A DNA stretch of 64,000 bases from Prunus persica (Eukaryota; Streptophyta; Magnoliopsida; Rosales; Rosaceae), in the NCBI RefSeq assembly GCF_000346465.2, contig NC_034009.1, positions 14,039,786 through 14,103,785 on the forward strand, written 5' to 3'. Under the pieces are notes generated by a model. It was not told the origin of the DNA. It did not search any database and was given only the letters and a program-made list of their open reading frames with translations. Shown here one piece after another: positions 45,222-56,383 of this stretch (the stretch's first letter is position 1; each line of letters begins with the position of its first letter). Position numbers and translations under genes: made by a program.

Positions 45222-45538
45222 ACATATCTAGACCCTAGGACAATACTTTGGTCTTGATTATTTACTGTAAGGTAGAAGTAAGGTATCTAGACCCTAGACC
45301 ACTTGTACCTTCTGCCTTTCGGCATCTATTTAAATGAAACGCCTGACTCCGGCTCATTTTCATGCATTCACATGGCTATTACTTTACTAGCACAATTGAT
45401 ATCACACAAGTCTCATATCATAAATAAAAACACCCTTGCTCCAGGCAAGGACAAGTGTTCATACATAAACAAAATAAACTGTTCCAACACAATCACTAAA
45501 GTACAAAATCACTATAACACATAACGAAGGCAACGCCT
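45222..45538. other. Tat spacer between pol and the antisense ORF
   Basis: Non-coding. TATCTAGACCCTAG occurs twice (about 45226 and 45283). This is where sense and antisense transcripts would converge. Confidence 0.5.
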
Positions 45539-47700
45539 TCAAGACTCGGTCAACGGGGCATCCTCAGTGGCCGGCTCAGCCTCTGGTGTCAGGGCGCTAG
45601 CATCAGCAGGAGGGGTCTGAGCAGGAGGCTCGCCACTGGTGTCAAAGTTAATCTCCACCGAGGGGTTGAACCTAACCAACCTATCTTCCCAGCGAAGCTG
45701 CTCATCAACCAGTCGGTCCATGATATAGCTCTTCAGCTCCTCTGAGGATCGAAAGGACTCAATCGCCTCGACTCGGGCAGCAGCCACCTTCTCGGCCTTC
45801 GATCTCTTCAGCTCCTCCACCTCCTTGGCCAGGGCCGCCTTTTGAACCAACAAGGCGTTCTTCTCTCGGATGGCCTCCTGCGCCTCTGCCATTTTGCTCT
45901 TGGCTAGCCATCCCGCCTCTTCAGCCTCTGGATCTCCTTGTCAGCCTTGGCCATACTGACGTACATCTCGCCAAAGGCCTGCAAAACAAAAACCATGTTA
46001 GTCAATCCACACAAAAATAATCCAACACAAATACATTCAAGAATGGCCTAAACACTTACATAGGCAGAGGTGAGGATCGTCTTTTGGGCCCGGTCAATGA
46101 AGGACGAAGCTGGAGTCCTCGCCAGAGCCTCAGGGTCGCTCTTCAAGCCTTCCAGGAAGACGTTCACTAAGGGCACCTCCTGCCGGTGCATAGCCAGGTT
46201 GACCTCCTTCTTCTGCTGGCGTAGCCTGCCGAAGTCTACCTTCTCTACCCCTTCAGCGAACACGTCCTCCATGCCGAAGGGTAGCTTCAGCGGTGCCTGC
46301 AGATCAAAGGGCGGAAGTCTCGGCCCTGACCCCATCACATGCTGATAAGCCTCCTCCAAGGCTTTCCTTTTCCCCAGCACGTCCGCGACCCGACCCTCAT
46401 CATCATCCCTGGGTCGTTTTCCAGCACTCTTCTCAGCTTTCTTGGCCCGAGACTCCCTCAGCCGCTTCTGCATCTCGGCCTCATCAATGTCTACGGCCAC
46501 TTTCGTGCTCCCCCTTATGATGCCAGCCACTATATAAACAAACAACACAACTACATTAGTGACAACCACAAAAGGCCCAGCACATAACTCATAAATGTGA
46601 CCCAGGTACTTACTTCCTCGAAGGAGTCCGGACTCAAACAAATTCTTCTGAGTGACTAGGTTCCCGCACTCGCGCTCGGTCTCCGACAGCTGCGCCCTCA
46701 CCCACTGAACCTCGTCTTCCTGCTCCTTGGAGATGGGCCCCCACTTCACTGAACCTGCACCAAAGGTTAGATACTACTTAGCCATTTATACTGGCACAGA
46801 CAAAATAGAGAACCAAGAACAAGAGCTACAGCAAAACACTATCAAACATCAAACAGTCTTAAGGAATGGGGCCAAGGACCTATAGACTGGAAGTGGGTAG
46901 GAATGTGTTGGACAACGCTCTTTCCTGGCGGACTCTCCCAGTTCCCATAAGCCATGCACCACCTGTTCCTCCAGGACTTTTGCGTAGTTGGCTTGTGCCC
47001 AATAAAATAGCCTCTCTCCCTCGCCTTTCGGCAATTCGCCTGTACCCAGCCAAAATTCCCCTGCTGCTTCGAAATAGAATACAAGTACATGAACTGCTCG
47101 AACGTTGGCTCCCCTAACCCAGCCAACCTGCAAGCAATATACACCCCATGAAGAAGAATCCAAAAGTTGGGATTATACTGCCCCGGTGCATACCCCAACT
47201 TGGCCAACATCATCTGAACCCACGGATGAAACGGTAGTCTGAAGCCATGCCGATACATATCTGTAAAAATCATCACGGAGCCATCCGAAGGATATCTGAC
47301 TACATCAGCCTCCGTGGGTAACCTCAAGCCCACATAAGCTGGCACACAAAAATCTTTCCGCAGCTGGGCCAACTTCGCTTCTGTAAGCGTATTCCGCCTC
47401 GGCAATGGGACACCAACCCGAATGTCTACTCCCTCTGAAATTGAAGCCCCGGCTATACCCACGGACCCTGATGGTGATGCCTGGTTACTCGAACCCACCT
47501 CTTGCGTATGAGGCAAGGCTAGAACCCGGTTCGCTATAGCCTCTAACTCTATGTAATTCCTCTGCATCTCCCTATATGCAGCCGACCCAGAGTCTACTGA
47601 TGGCTCACCCCCCTCAGTCCCACGCCCTATCATCCTACTTTCTATAATGCCTTCTACCATACCCTCTGTCCCTGAACTCTCCTCTTCAGAACAAATATAT
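45539..47700 (-). pseudogene. Antisense ORF of the Tat element with gypsy-type transposon domain
   Basis: Exon-like pieces on the minus strand are: from the gap edge at 47700 to about 46842, 46754-46614, 46529-46060 and 45978-45539, with GT/AG borders for most. The first carries the 'putative gypsy type transposon' domain (PF04195-like): FRLPFHPWVQMMLAKLGYAP, then QYNPNFWILLHGVYIAC and EPTFEQFMYLYS. The later pieces are charged and coiled-coil-prone (EMQKRLRESRAKKAEK, EIQRLKRR, LAKEVEELKRSKAEK). A one-base frame break lies near 45915, where RRDG meets a TAG while the next frame reads WLAKSKMAEAQ. The start is hidden in the N gap. Function is unknown in the family; a chromatin or expression role for the element is speculation. 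Confidence 0.75.
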
Positions 47701-47976
47701 NNNNNNNNNNNNNNNNNNNNNNNNNNNNNNNNNNNNNNNNNNNNNNNNNNNNNNNNNNNNNNNNNNNNNNNNNNNNNNNNNNNNNNNNNNNNNNNNNNNN
47801 NNNNNNNNNNNNNNNNNNNNNNNNNNNNNNNNNNNNNNNNNNNNNNNNNNNNNNNNNNNNNNNNNNNNNNNNNNNNNNNNNNNNNNNNNNNNNNNNNNNN
47901 NNNNNNNNNNNNNNNNNNNNNNNNNNNNNNNNNNNNNNNNNNNNNNNNNNNNNNNNNNNNNNNNNNNNNNNNNNNN
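47701..47976. other. Assembly gap (276 N)
   Basis: Run of N inside the Tat element, in the 5' part of the antisense ORF. Confidence 1.
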
Positions 47977-49808
47977 ATTTCAATTCAAGGGTTCTAGCGA
48001 AATAAGGACTTGTCAGAAATCGCCTCAGCCACAAGCATCACCACAAAACCTAGCCGGAAATCGCCTCAGCCACAAGCACCACCACAAAACCCTTGCCGGA
48101 AATCTTTTCTCCTGCTCCTCAATTTCTCACAATTTCTCAAGTGTGGTGCCTTCACCACTCCAAGTTCCTATTTGTAGCCAACTAAGGGTACCCACGCCTC
48201 GTTTCACGAGCAAACCCTAGCACCCTTTCATATTCCCTCCTAAATCCCTTGTACCTACACATAATTTGAAATTCAATTTTCAACTATACAAAACGAAACA
48301 AAAATCATTTTTGTGAGAAATTTAGGGACCATGCCGAATGGCAAGGCCCGTGCAAACACAAAATGGAGACCCCAAAATTTCAAGTGTGCTAGCCTACTTC
48401 ATAAGCCCAATCCTATTACAAGGCTAGGGCTGTAATTTGTTTAAGGCTAAGCCCAAATTTGATCAAGGCACCCAAATACATTTCACAACATATATCATGG
48501 CTCGACATGCAGAACGGCAAGCCCCGGGAAGCAACAAATAGGGAACTCACCTGCCTTATGGAGGGTCTAACTCGAGAGGCTAAGTGACAGCACAAAAACC
48601 CCGCTCCTTTTCGGCCAAACCACTCTCCACACCGAGCTATTTTTCGGCCCAGCTATTTTCGGCCCAACTATTTTCGGCCGTGCTCTTGCCAATGGCCTAG
48701 CTCCAATTTCGTTCGGGCCTATCACCTTTGATCAACACAACGGTCCAAATAAAATCTGCTCAAGGCACCCTTGCCGAACTGCAAGGGCTATGCAAGCATG
48801 AAATACGAGGGAAAGGAGACCATACCGAAGCACACAACCTGCCGAAGCACCTCTCACAGCTGGCAGAACCAGCTGCTGCGCCGAAGACCTTCCTAACCGC
48901 CTTGCCGAAGCAGCCGCACAGCCCTGCCGAAGCCTCCAGCCGCAGGACCAATCGGCAGCACTTCAACCTCCTCGGACAGCACAGCCTGCCTAGACAACTG
49001 CCCAGCCCCTTCGACCCAAGCCTCTTGCCGAACGGCAAGATCAGTCGCGGCTCCCCTTTGATCTCAGCAGCACTTCAACTGCACCTCGGCCAGAACCTAC
49101 CGATCGGCACAGCACCACACCTGCCGAACCAGCTGCCTCGCCGCCTGCCGAACCAGCTGCTAAGCCCAACGCTACTGCCGAATCACGCTTGCTGAACTGC
49201 TAGACTAAAACCTAGACCCAACACGGAAAGGGAGACCTAGCACACTCCAAGACTTTCTACCCCAAAGTGCCGAAGTGAGAACTGCCGAACGGCATGGTGG
49301 CCACCCCTTATTTACATACTCCCCTCCTCCAAAACCCTACCTGCCGAAGCCCACCTCAAGCCCTTCATACTTGCTGAAGGCCCAATCCAAGAAAGCCTTC
49401 AAGCTCTCTCAAAATGGCCCGGCCATTCAAAAAAAAAAATTTGGCTAGACCCTTGCCGAACGGCAAGGGCCATGGAGGAACTATGGAGAGTCCAAAATTT
49501 CCAAATGGCCCGGCCGTTCACAAAAAAAAAAAAAGGGAGCTAGACCCTTGCCGAATGACAAGAGCCATGGAAGAATTGGAGTTTCCGAAATTTTCCACAA
49601 GACCTGGCTCTTTCGAAGGTCCGGCTCCCCTACGGACCCAGCTCCCCTCCTATCTGCAAATTGCCCGAGTACGCAGGTACCCAGCTACCCTGTGTACTAG
49701 GGAGTGCCCTACGACTCCCAACGAAGCTGGAATGCTCGGTTACAATTACAAAAACTCACAAGTTCCCAACCCAGAAGTTACTTCTCGACCGCGAACTTGG
49801 GGGACTAC
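47977..49808. repeat. Tat 3' non-coding region with tandem and dispersed repeats
   Basis: Holds a ~42-bp tandem unit (48016-48105, GAAATCGCCTCAGCCACAAG), a ~91-bp duplicated block (49413-49600, AATGGCCCGGCC...), and at least fourteen TGCCGAA words scattered from 48330 to 49560. It would be the promoter/leader zone of the antisense gene on the minus strand. The plus-strand open frames here follow the repeat composition and show no domain. The PPT (CTTGGGGGACTAC) ends at 49808. Confidence 0.7.
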
Positions 49809-50316
49809 TGTTTACACCATAATGAACCGAGCAGACCCAGCATCAAAGCGACTAGCACCAAGGCAGCCACGCCTTCTCTCCTGCCGAAGGAAGACACACT
49901 TCCGAGGTGCCAGACACCTGCCGAAGCTCCCAGCTGCCAAACCTAATCTCCAGGACACGTGTCGCCACCGCAACGACTTGCACAAAGTCCCACATTGGAA
50001 CTTTGTGCAAACCTCCTACTCTCACCTCCCTATAAATAGGGAACAGTACCCAAGTAAAAAGGGTAACTATTCTCCCACTTTTACTGTTACTCTGCCAGAA
50101 TTACTACTTGTAACTGACTTAGGCATCGGAGAGCCTTCGGCCGGCACCACACCGGTGTCCGAAGCTTAACGATTGCTTCTCCCACTTTGTCTTCTGCAGG
50201 TTTCCCATCAACCTATATTTCACCAAGGGCCTCAGCTCTCTTCCCTGCTGAAGACCCAGCACATCTAATCACTAAGTTGGACTCAATATTGGCCGGGCCA
50301 TTTTGAGCGTCAACAA
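49809..50316 (+). repeat. Tat 3' LTR
   Basis: 508 bp, matches 38824-39330 throughout with about 4-5% difference by eye. Confidence 0.93.
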
Positions 50317-50546
50317 TTAGTGTATGCATTAATTTGGGCATCAAAACAATTCAGAATGCCCCCAAAGTGGGAAGCCATGATGATGATTTCAGGCAAAAAC
50401 TTGTTGAATATTGATTTGGGTACAATATAATTTGGCACTAGAAAATTTGGATGCCTTAAAGAGATAATAATTCTTGTGTTACATAAACTGATACCAATTA
50501 AAGAATAAACTAGTACTAGACAATAAGAAACGTGTTCTCCGAGAAA
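50317..50546. other. Right flank of the Tat insertion
   Basis: A plus-strand frame immediately after the LTR reads LVYALIWASKQFRMPPKW and ends at about 50430. I do not recognise it. It may be a downstream exon of whatever the Tat element interrupted, but the match to the left flank is not demonstrable. Confidence 0.3.
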
Positions 50547-52179
50547 TCAGAAGGCTAAGCACTTCCTGGAGCTGGTCAGAAACTTGTTCTTTGTCAAAAC
50601 CCGACCTCGTCCCGGCTTAGATGGCAATGGCAAGTTCTTGATGTCGATAGCTTGAATTTTCTTTCGCTTGTTTTGGAACTCTTGATAGCCTTGGTGAAGC
50701 TTTCGAACACTAGTCTCCAACTTCTCTTCATCATCCCAATCTTGCAGATGAAGATCACGGTCAGTAGATTTTGCGAGCCCCTTAGGGTTTTGTTGGCTCT
50801 CTGAAAAATCAAAAGGCTCTGGGCACTTCCTCGAACTGGTCAACAGCTGGTTCTCTCTCAAAACCCGGCCTCGCTGTGGCTTAGAAGGCAAAGGCAAGTT
50901 GTTGATGTCAAGAAGTTGAATTTTCTCTCTCTTGTTTTGGAACTCTTGAAAGCCTTGGTGAAGCTTTCGCTTGCTATTCTCCAACTTCTCTTCATCATTC
51001 CTATCACACTTCGGATCCGGGGTAGGTGAAAATCCCATGTCCGGCGCGTGAGAAAATAAAAATAAAATAAAATAAAAATATATCCAAAATCTTATAACTT
51101 TACAAGAAATAAATAACGCTCTATCACTCTCATTTAATTCAGCCTCAACTGGTTTAGTCCTTTTCTTGTCCACTAATTCATCTGAAAAATTAAATAGGGT
51201 GAGGAATGAGCAACCACAGCTCAGTAAGGACATGAGACCTTACCACAGTAGATTGATATAACTAAATTAAGTGACATGTAATCACACAACCAAATATCAC
51301 ATTCATAATAATAATGCATGAATGCTCTTCATCTAATCCCGTTAATTCATATAATTGGACAAGCAAACCTGCACGTCCCATACCATGCTTATACCACTTG
51401 GTCCCGAATGCCCATTTATATGAACTAACACCCATTTCAACTGTCCCATAATTCCCCTTTTGTTAGTCATCTTGTCTAACTCCCTTTTGCCAGTCCCGAA
51501 TCACCCAATAAAAACCATGTGCACTGTGGGATCCATGAGACCAGGTACCTGCCAAGAGTTATACTCAACTACACAAAAGACTATATCCATTACCCTCTTT
51601 TCCATTATTATCTTCTCCACCCAACAACTCCAACCAAATATCCATGACATGATATAATTATGCCTTCTATGTATCTCACAACAATGTAACATTTAAACAT
51701 CACCAATGTACATATAATCATATCACGCATAATATAGTGCTCACAAAATTTAATTAGATCAATCTCCGTAAAGACCCCCAAAAAACTCCTACTTCCATTC
51801 CAAAGCTTGTAACTATGCATGACAACAAGTAATGAAGGTCTTATTTATACTAGAAGAAGTCGGTTGCTATATCCTTCTATCATTGGTTAATACTCTTGGC
51901 GGCAACCCTTAAGGATAACAATAACTTGAGCTTTATCTGCAATCTTGGCATGTCCCGCCACCTAGCAAGAATGGTGGCACCATCTCTAGCTACAATACTC
52001 TTGATCCAACACCTCATACTAGAGAGTCCACCTCATGTTTCTTATGTCTTTTAAGCCTTAACTCCTAAGTTTTCAATAAAATAATATATAATTCAAGATA
52101 AGATAGGTTTATTCAAATCTATCACTCACTTAGATATCTACCCAACGTGCACACTGCCATGCAAATAATAATATGGGTT

Positions 52180-52217
<38 letters not shown>

Positions 52218-52654
52218 AACTAATAGTGAAAATTGCACATATATATATTTTTATATATAATGAATATAACAAATAAATCTTCAAACTATATAATTTTATA
52301 AATACGGGATTCACAATTCCAGTCTTGCCGTTGATGGTGAGCATCAGATTTTTTTGGCCCCGTATGGTTTTGTTGACAAGAAGATGGAGATGGTGCGCAT
52401 AGCACCAAGCGGAGGGTCTCCAAACTCTTGCCTTTGCCGTGAGATGATGGTTTCTTGGGCTTCTCTTGAATTGCCATGTCGTGGTCATCAAGTTTGACGT
52501 CGTGGAACAAGTTGGAGGGATCGAAAGTCGTGGTTTCACTTTCAAGGACGAAGACAGCTTGAAGGTCGTCAAGAGGGCAAGCAAGTCCAGCAAAGTCGTC
52601 ATCGTCAACGTGAACGTTAACAGGAGGCTCTCGCTGTTCCTTCAAAGCCTTCAT
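50547..52654 (-). CDS. Unrecognised gene with a duplicated LPLPSKP repeat, exon structure tentative
   Basis: Likely pieces are 52654-52290 (ATG at 52654), about 51182-51093 (after a TTTTTCAG acceptor) and about 51010-50547. The last encodes two copies of a unit of roughly 75-100 residues: DEEKLENSKRKLHQGFQEFQ...NLPLPSKPQRGRVL...LTSSRKC, then DEEKLETSVRKLHQGYQEFQ...NLPLPSKPGRGRVL...LTSSRKC. The N-terminal piece is acidic (VDDDDFAGLACPLDDLQAVF). The repeats are well conserved with each other, which argues for a real or recent gene. Joins between the first and second pieces were not resolved, and the first piece could be a separate small gene. No function is proposed. Confidence 0.5.
51250..52285. 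other. Probable introns/spacer in the unrecognised gene
   Basis: AT-rich, no domain recognised. A (TA)n tract lies at about 52178-52217. Confidence 0.4.
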
Positions 52655-52901
52655 CTTGTCTGAAAGAGAAAGTAGCTAGTGAAGTGAAAGGTCTCGATCG
52701 TTTGAAAGAGAAAAGATTATAGGGAATTTTGGAAACCCTAAATGACGGTAGCTAGAGTTTACAAAAGGCTTAGACTACTACATATATATTTATAGTTTTT
52801 AGTTTCCTAATCTCGTCGGGAAAACCAATATTTTATTATAATTAATTCTATTGCACTTTCTAACCTTAACTTGCCACCGTCTCCAAACGCAAATGACCCA
52901 T

Positions 52902-53465
52902 CACTACTACATTTTACTCTTTGCGCGACGAACAACAAAACGTCGCGCAAAGTCTTATTTAGTCGCATTAAATTAAGCGCGACAAAAAATTCGTCGCGCA
53001 TATTCCGTCGCGCGAAGATCGTGAAGAAAGCCTTTGCGCGACGAGGAATAACCCTTCGTCGCGCAAAACTGTGCGACGGGTAAACCATCGTTGCACCAAC
53101 GGTGTGGAGACGAAATAACGGTTCGTCGCATAAATATTTGCGCGACGACAAAGTATTCGGCGCACGTATATTTGCGCGACGACAGGGATAGCGCGACGAA
53201 ATATAATTCGTCGCGCAAAACTTGTTCGGGAGACGTATATGTTCGTCGCAGAACCATTCGCGCGATGAGAAAGTTTTCGTCGCGCATACCTTTGCGCGAC
53301 GCAAATCTTTGTCGTCGCGCAAAACATGTTGCGCGACGAAATATTTCGACGCGCAAAGAGACGTATGTATTCGTCGCGCAAGAATTAAAAGTAATAAAAA
53401 AGTTGATTTTTTATTTTTTTTAGATGTGGGTTTGCGCGACGAAATGTTTTCCGTCGCGCAAAAAT
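52902..53465. repeat. CACTA terminal inverted repeat and subterminal hairpin array
   Basis: After CACTACTACA there are about 20 copies of GCGCGAC or its inverse GTCGCGC in 550 bases, mostly alternating in orientation, often as TTTGCGCGACGAA...TTCGTCGCGCAAA. In En/Spm-type elements such repeats are the binding sites of the TNPA protein. That role is inferred here from position. Confidence 0.85.
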
Positions 53466-53625
53466 AATATTACAATTTTTTTTATATTTTTTTTAAATAA
53501 AATTGGTTTTTTTTTATTGATTAAACAATGAAATTGCAATAAAAATAAATTAGAATAAAATTTTGTTATAAAATAAAATAAATGTATTACAAATAAAATA
53601 AATGTTTATGATGAAAATAAATACA

Positions 53626-55160
53626 CTAATCAAATAATGAAGCAAAATCAACCGGGTCGTCGCCAGTATGCGGCTCGGAGGTCTGGGCGTCCACCGGGGT
53701 AGTGGTCTGGGCGTCCACCGGGGCAGTGGTCTGGTGGGCATGCTCGGGGTGGACGGGCTGGGAGGTCGGCACATCAAAATGCGGGACTGGAATGCTGGAC
53801 TGTGCGAGGGACTGCAGAATGACCGACATCTGGCTCTGAAGAGTGGCCACCTGTGCTGTCAAAGCAGTGACCTGACTGTTTGACTGCGCTGATGAACGGG
53901 GTCTGGGTTCCCTCCGCCTGGCATTCCCCATCCCTCTACAATATGTCCCCGGTCTCCTCCCTAGAGTCTGATCCAATGTCTCCGTCAAGATCTGAAACCC
54001 AGCATCCTGTGGAGGATCCACAGACTCGATCGGAGTATCGGGAGGAAGTTGGGAGGCAGACTCCTGAAGAACCAACTGGCTCCTCTCCACCATCGTCGTC
54101 TGTTTAGCATAACATAAAATATAAATTCAAACATTCATATAATAACCTTTAAAGTTGAATGCGCAACATAAGAATTAAAATTAAATAATACTTATATGAA
54201 GGGACTCGGCCAATTCATTCCCAGGTCGAACATAAACGTCGCCAAAGACGTCGATCTCTGGGAATTTGGACCCCCCCTAAATTGAACACAAGAAGAAAAA
54301 TATTAGAACGAAAAAATAAATTAAGAATAATGAAAAAGTAAAAATTAAATAAAAATTATTTTATTATTACCTGACGCCGGGCATCCATCCTATAGGAGAA
54401 GGGCCTGGAACCCGAATGATGGAGAAGAGTCTTCTTCTTCCTATTGCCCTTATTGACTTTGGCTTTATTCTGTTATACAAAAAATAAAATGTATTAGTTG
54501 AAATTGAAATTAAATATAAAAAAATTAAATAAACAATAGTAAGAAAATAAAAATAAATATAACAAATTACCACAAAAGCGGGCGCTTGAAAATGAGCGCA
54601 GAGCCACGCCCAACTATCCTCCCGCCCCTCAAGCTCTTTCGGGCAACCCTCTTGAAGAGCGACTTGCGGATCATCGAATGCCTCAAAATGATGGTGCAAG
54701 TCGCTCTTCCACTGCTTGTACCTCTCAGAGAAGAGTCTGTTGACGTACGCCAACGACTCTTCATCAAGGTCCTCCAAGTTGTAGTTCGTCTGCAATAAAT
54801 TAATTACATACATTTAAATAATATAAATATAACGTTTGAAAGAAAAAGAATGAAAAGGCCTACATACCGACAACTGGCCGCGAACCTCAGTCTTGGTCTC
54901 GTCAGGCATCACCTTCCAAGACTTCCATTGCATTGGGCAATAGCTCCGAATGACATGACCAATGTCGTGGGCCAAGGAGCTATGCAACTCCGCCGTCGGT
55001 GCAGCCCGATGTCGCTCGTCGTATCCGATGTTGATACGACTGTTGGTCACCCGGGTGACCTTCGCCGTCTTCAACTGCCGACACGGCCCTCGGGTGTTCC
55101 TCTTGGCTGCAAAGAAAGATGACATGAATGTTAAATAAATAACAAATTTAACAATCAAAT

Positions 55161-55191
<31 letters not shown>

Positions 55192-55503
55192 ACAAGAAAT
55201 AAAAAATAAAATTAACTGGAGAAAAAGGAAAGCTATACCTGGCTGTGACCCCGACGCATCAGTGGATGTGGTCTCGGTGGTGCTGGCGGGCCGATGACGC
55301 CGCCTGGCACTAACAGGCTGCGCCACTGATGACGCGGATGAGGCAGGCCCCTGGGACCCCGCAGGTCCAACTGCCAAGTGGTCCATCAGTGCTGGCGCAG
55401 TGGCAGGAGATGCTGGAGCAGTGGCAGCAGATGTCGGCTGAGTCGGGGGCGCCGAACTCTGCGTGGTCATCACCGCCCTACGACGTGTAATCAGGTCTGA
55501 CAT
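53626..55503 (-). CDS. CACTA TNPA-like protein (Transposase_24 family), six exons, one damaged splice donor
   Basis: Exons 55503-55239, 55106-54868, 54789-54571, 54469-54371, 54276-54196 and 54099-53626 join in phase to about 458 residues. The family core (PF03004, plant transposase Ptta/En/Spm) is visible: DEESLAYVNRLFSERYKQWK, then CPKELEGREDSWAWLCAHF, NKGNRKKKTLLHHSGSRPF, FPEIDVFGDVYVRPGNELAE, MVERSQLVLQE. The N-terminus is Ala/Pro/Ser-rich; the C-terminus has a heptad-like NSQVTALTAQVATLQSQMSV coiled coil. At the end of exon 5 the donor reads ATAAGT (54195 down) where GTAAGT is needed to keep frame, so normal splicing is probably lost. An (AC)n run at 55162-55188 lies in intron 1. Confidence 0.82.
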
Positions 55504-56380
55504 CTGCACAATTTCATTAATACAAATACAAATTAATAAAATATACGAATATTTGAAAACACATACAATTTCATTCACATTATTGACCTAGGGTTTGCGA
55601 GTTCGGAATATCCGGGACTCCGATCCACGATCCGTCGAATCATAGATGATCCAAGAAATACAAGGTACACCATACGTGAGTTTGAGTTCGATCCAACGGT
55701 CCGAACATAACAACCCCGGAAATCGTACAATAGGCAAAATCCATTCGAGATGCAAACGGTAACCAAATTCTAATCCGAAAACACCTATGCGCTCGTGACA
55801 ACTACAGGATTGCACTAGGACCGAATTCGGGTTGCTACAGGAACCCACGCGCCGCCCCACGCGCCGGCAGCGCGCGGGTGTCCAAAGCGATACCAATCGC
55901 CGAAAAATGCTTAAAACTAAGGGGCAAGGTTCCTATCCTAGGTTCAAAACATCAATTGGAGCCACTTTTGTTCTCGGACATACCCCGAAAATTGGCTGGA
56001 AGTGGCCGGAATTGAAAATCAAAATCCGGCCGAAACTTAGGGTTTCAAATTAAGTGCCCTAGTGCAACAAATTCAGAAATCCTACCCAACCATCAGCTAA
56101 AGCATGAAAAATAGGATAGAAACCATACCTCAGGTGTCGGAATTGGTCGCCGGAGGAGGGACAACACGGCGGAGCCGATTCGGTGAAAATCGAATAAATC
56201 GCAGCGGCTGGCTCGACGGCGACGGCGGGCGAGCTCCGGGGTACCACCAACGTCGCGGGCGCGGTCCAAATCCACCGGGGTAGGAGGCAGCGGCGGCGGC
56301 GGGGAGAGAGACGGCGGATTTGTGAAATTTCAGAAAACTGGGGAAGAAGGAGGCCATCGCGTGGTTTCTAAAATTTTATT
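55504..56380. other. CACTA internal leader region
   Basis: Upstream of the TNPA-like gene. The stretch 56170-56300 is CG- and GGC-rich, possibly its promoter or 5' UTR. No recognised domain. Confidence 0.4.
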
Positions 56381-56383
56381 CGT

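Larger units (their letters stand above)
38824..50316 (+). mobile_element. Tat-lineage Ty3/gypsy retrotransposon with antisense ORF
   Basis: LTRs 38824-39330 (507 bp) and 49809-50316 (508 bp) begin TGTTTACACC and end TCAACA. The interior is clearly more GC-rich than its flanks. Sense gag-pol is followed by an antisense spliced ORF, the arrangement known for some Tat elements such as Grande. The two LTRs differ at about 20 or more positions, so it is older than the Athila copy. The 5-bp flanks (AACTG and ATTAG) do not match. A run of N sits at 47701-47976. Confidence 0.9.

Noticed and set aside
48728..49195. 155-residue plus-strand open frame in the Tat 3' region
   Set aside because: Composition follows the TGCCGAA repeats (Leu-Pro-Lys/Asn); no domain and no conservation visible.
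52902..53465. Possible CRISPR-like or satellite array
   Set aside because: Repeat units are short, alternate in orientation, are irregularly spaced and sit at a CACTA terminus; a subterminal repeat explains them.
52807..53467. Overlapping Arg-rich open frames in the CACTA array
   Set aside because: Produced by the GCGCGAC/GTCGCGC repeats, which encode Ala-Arg-Arg/Ser-Ser-Arg in all frames.
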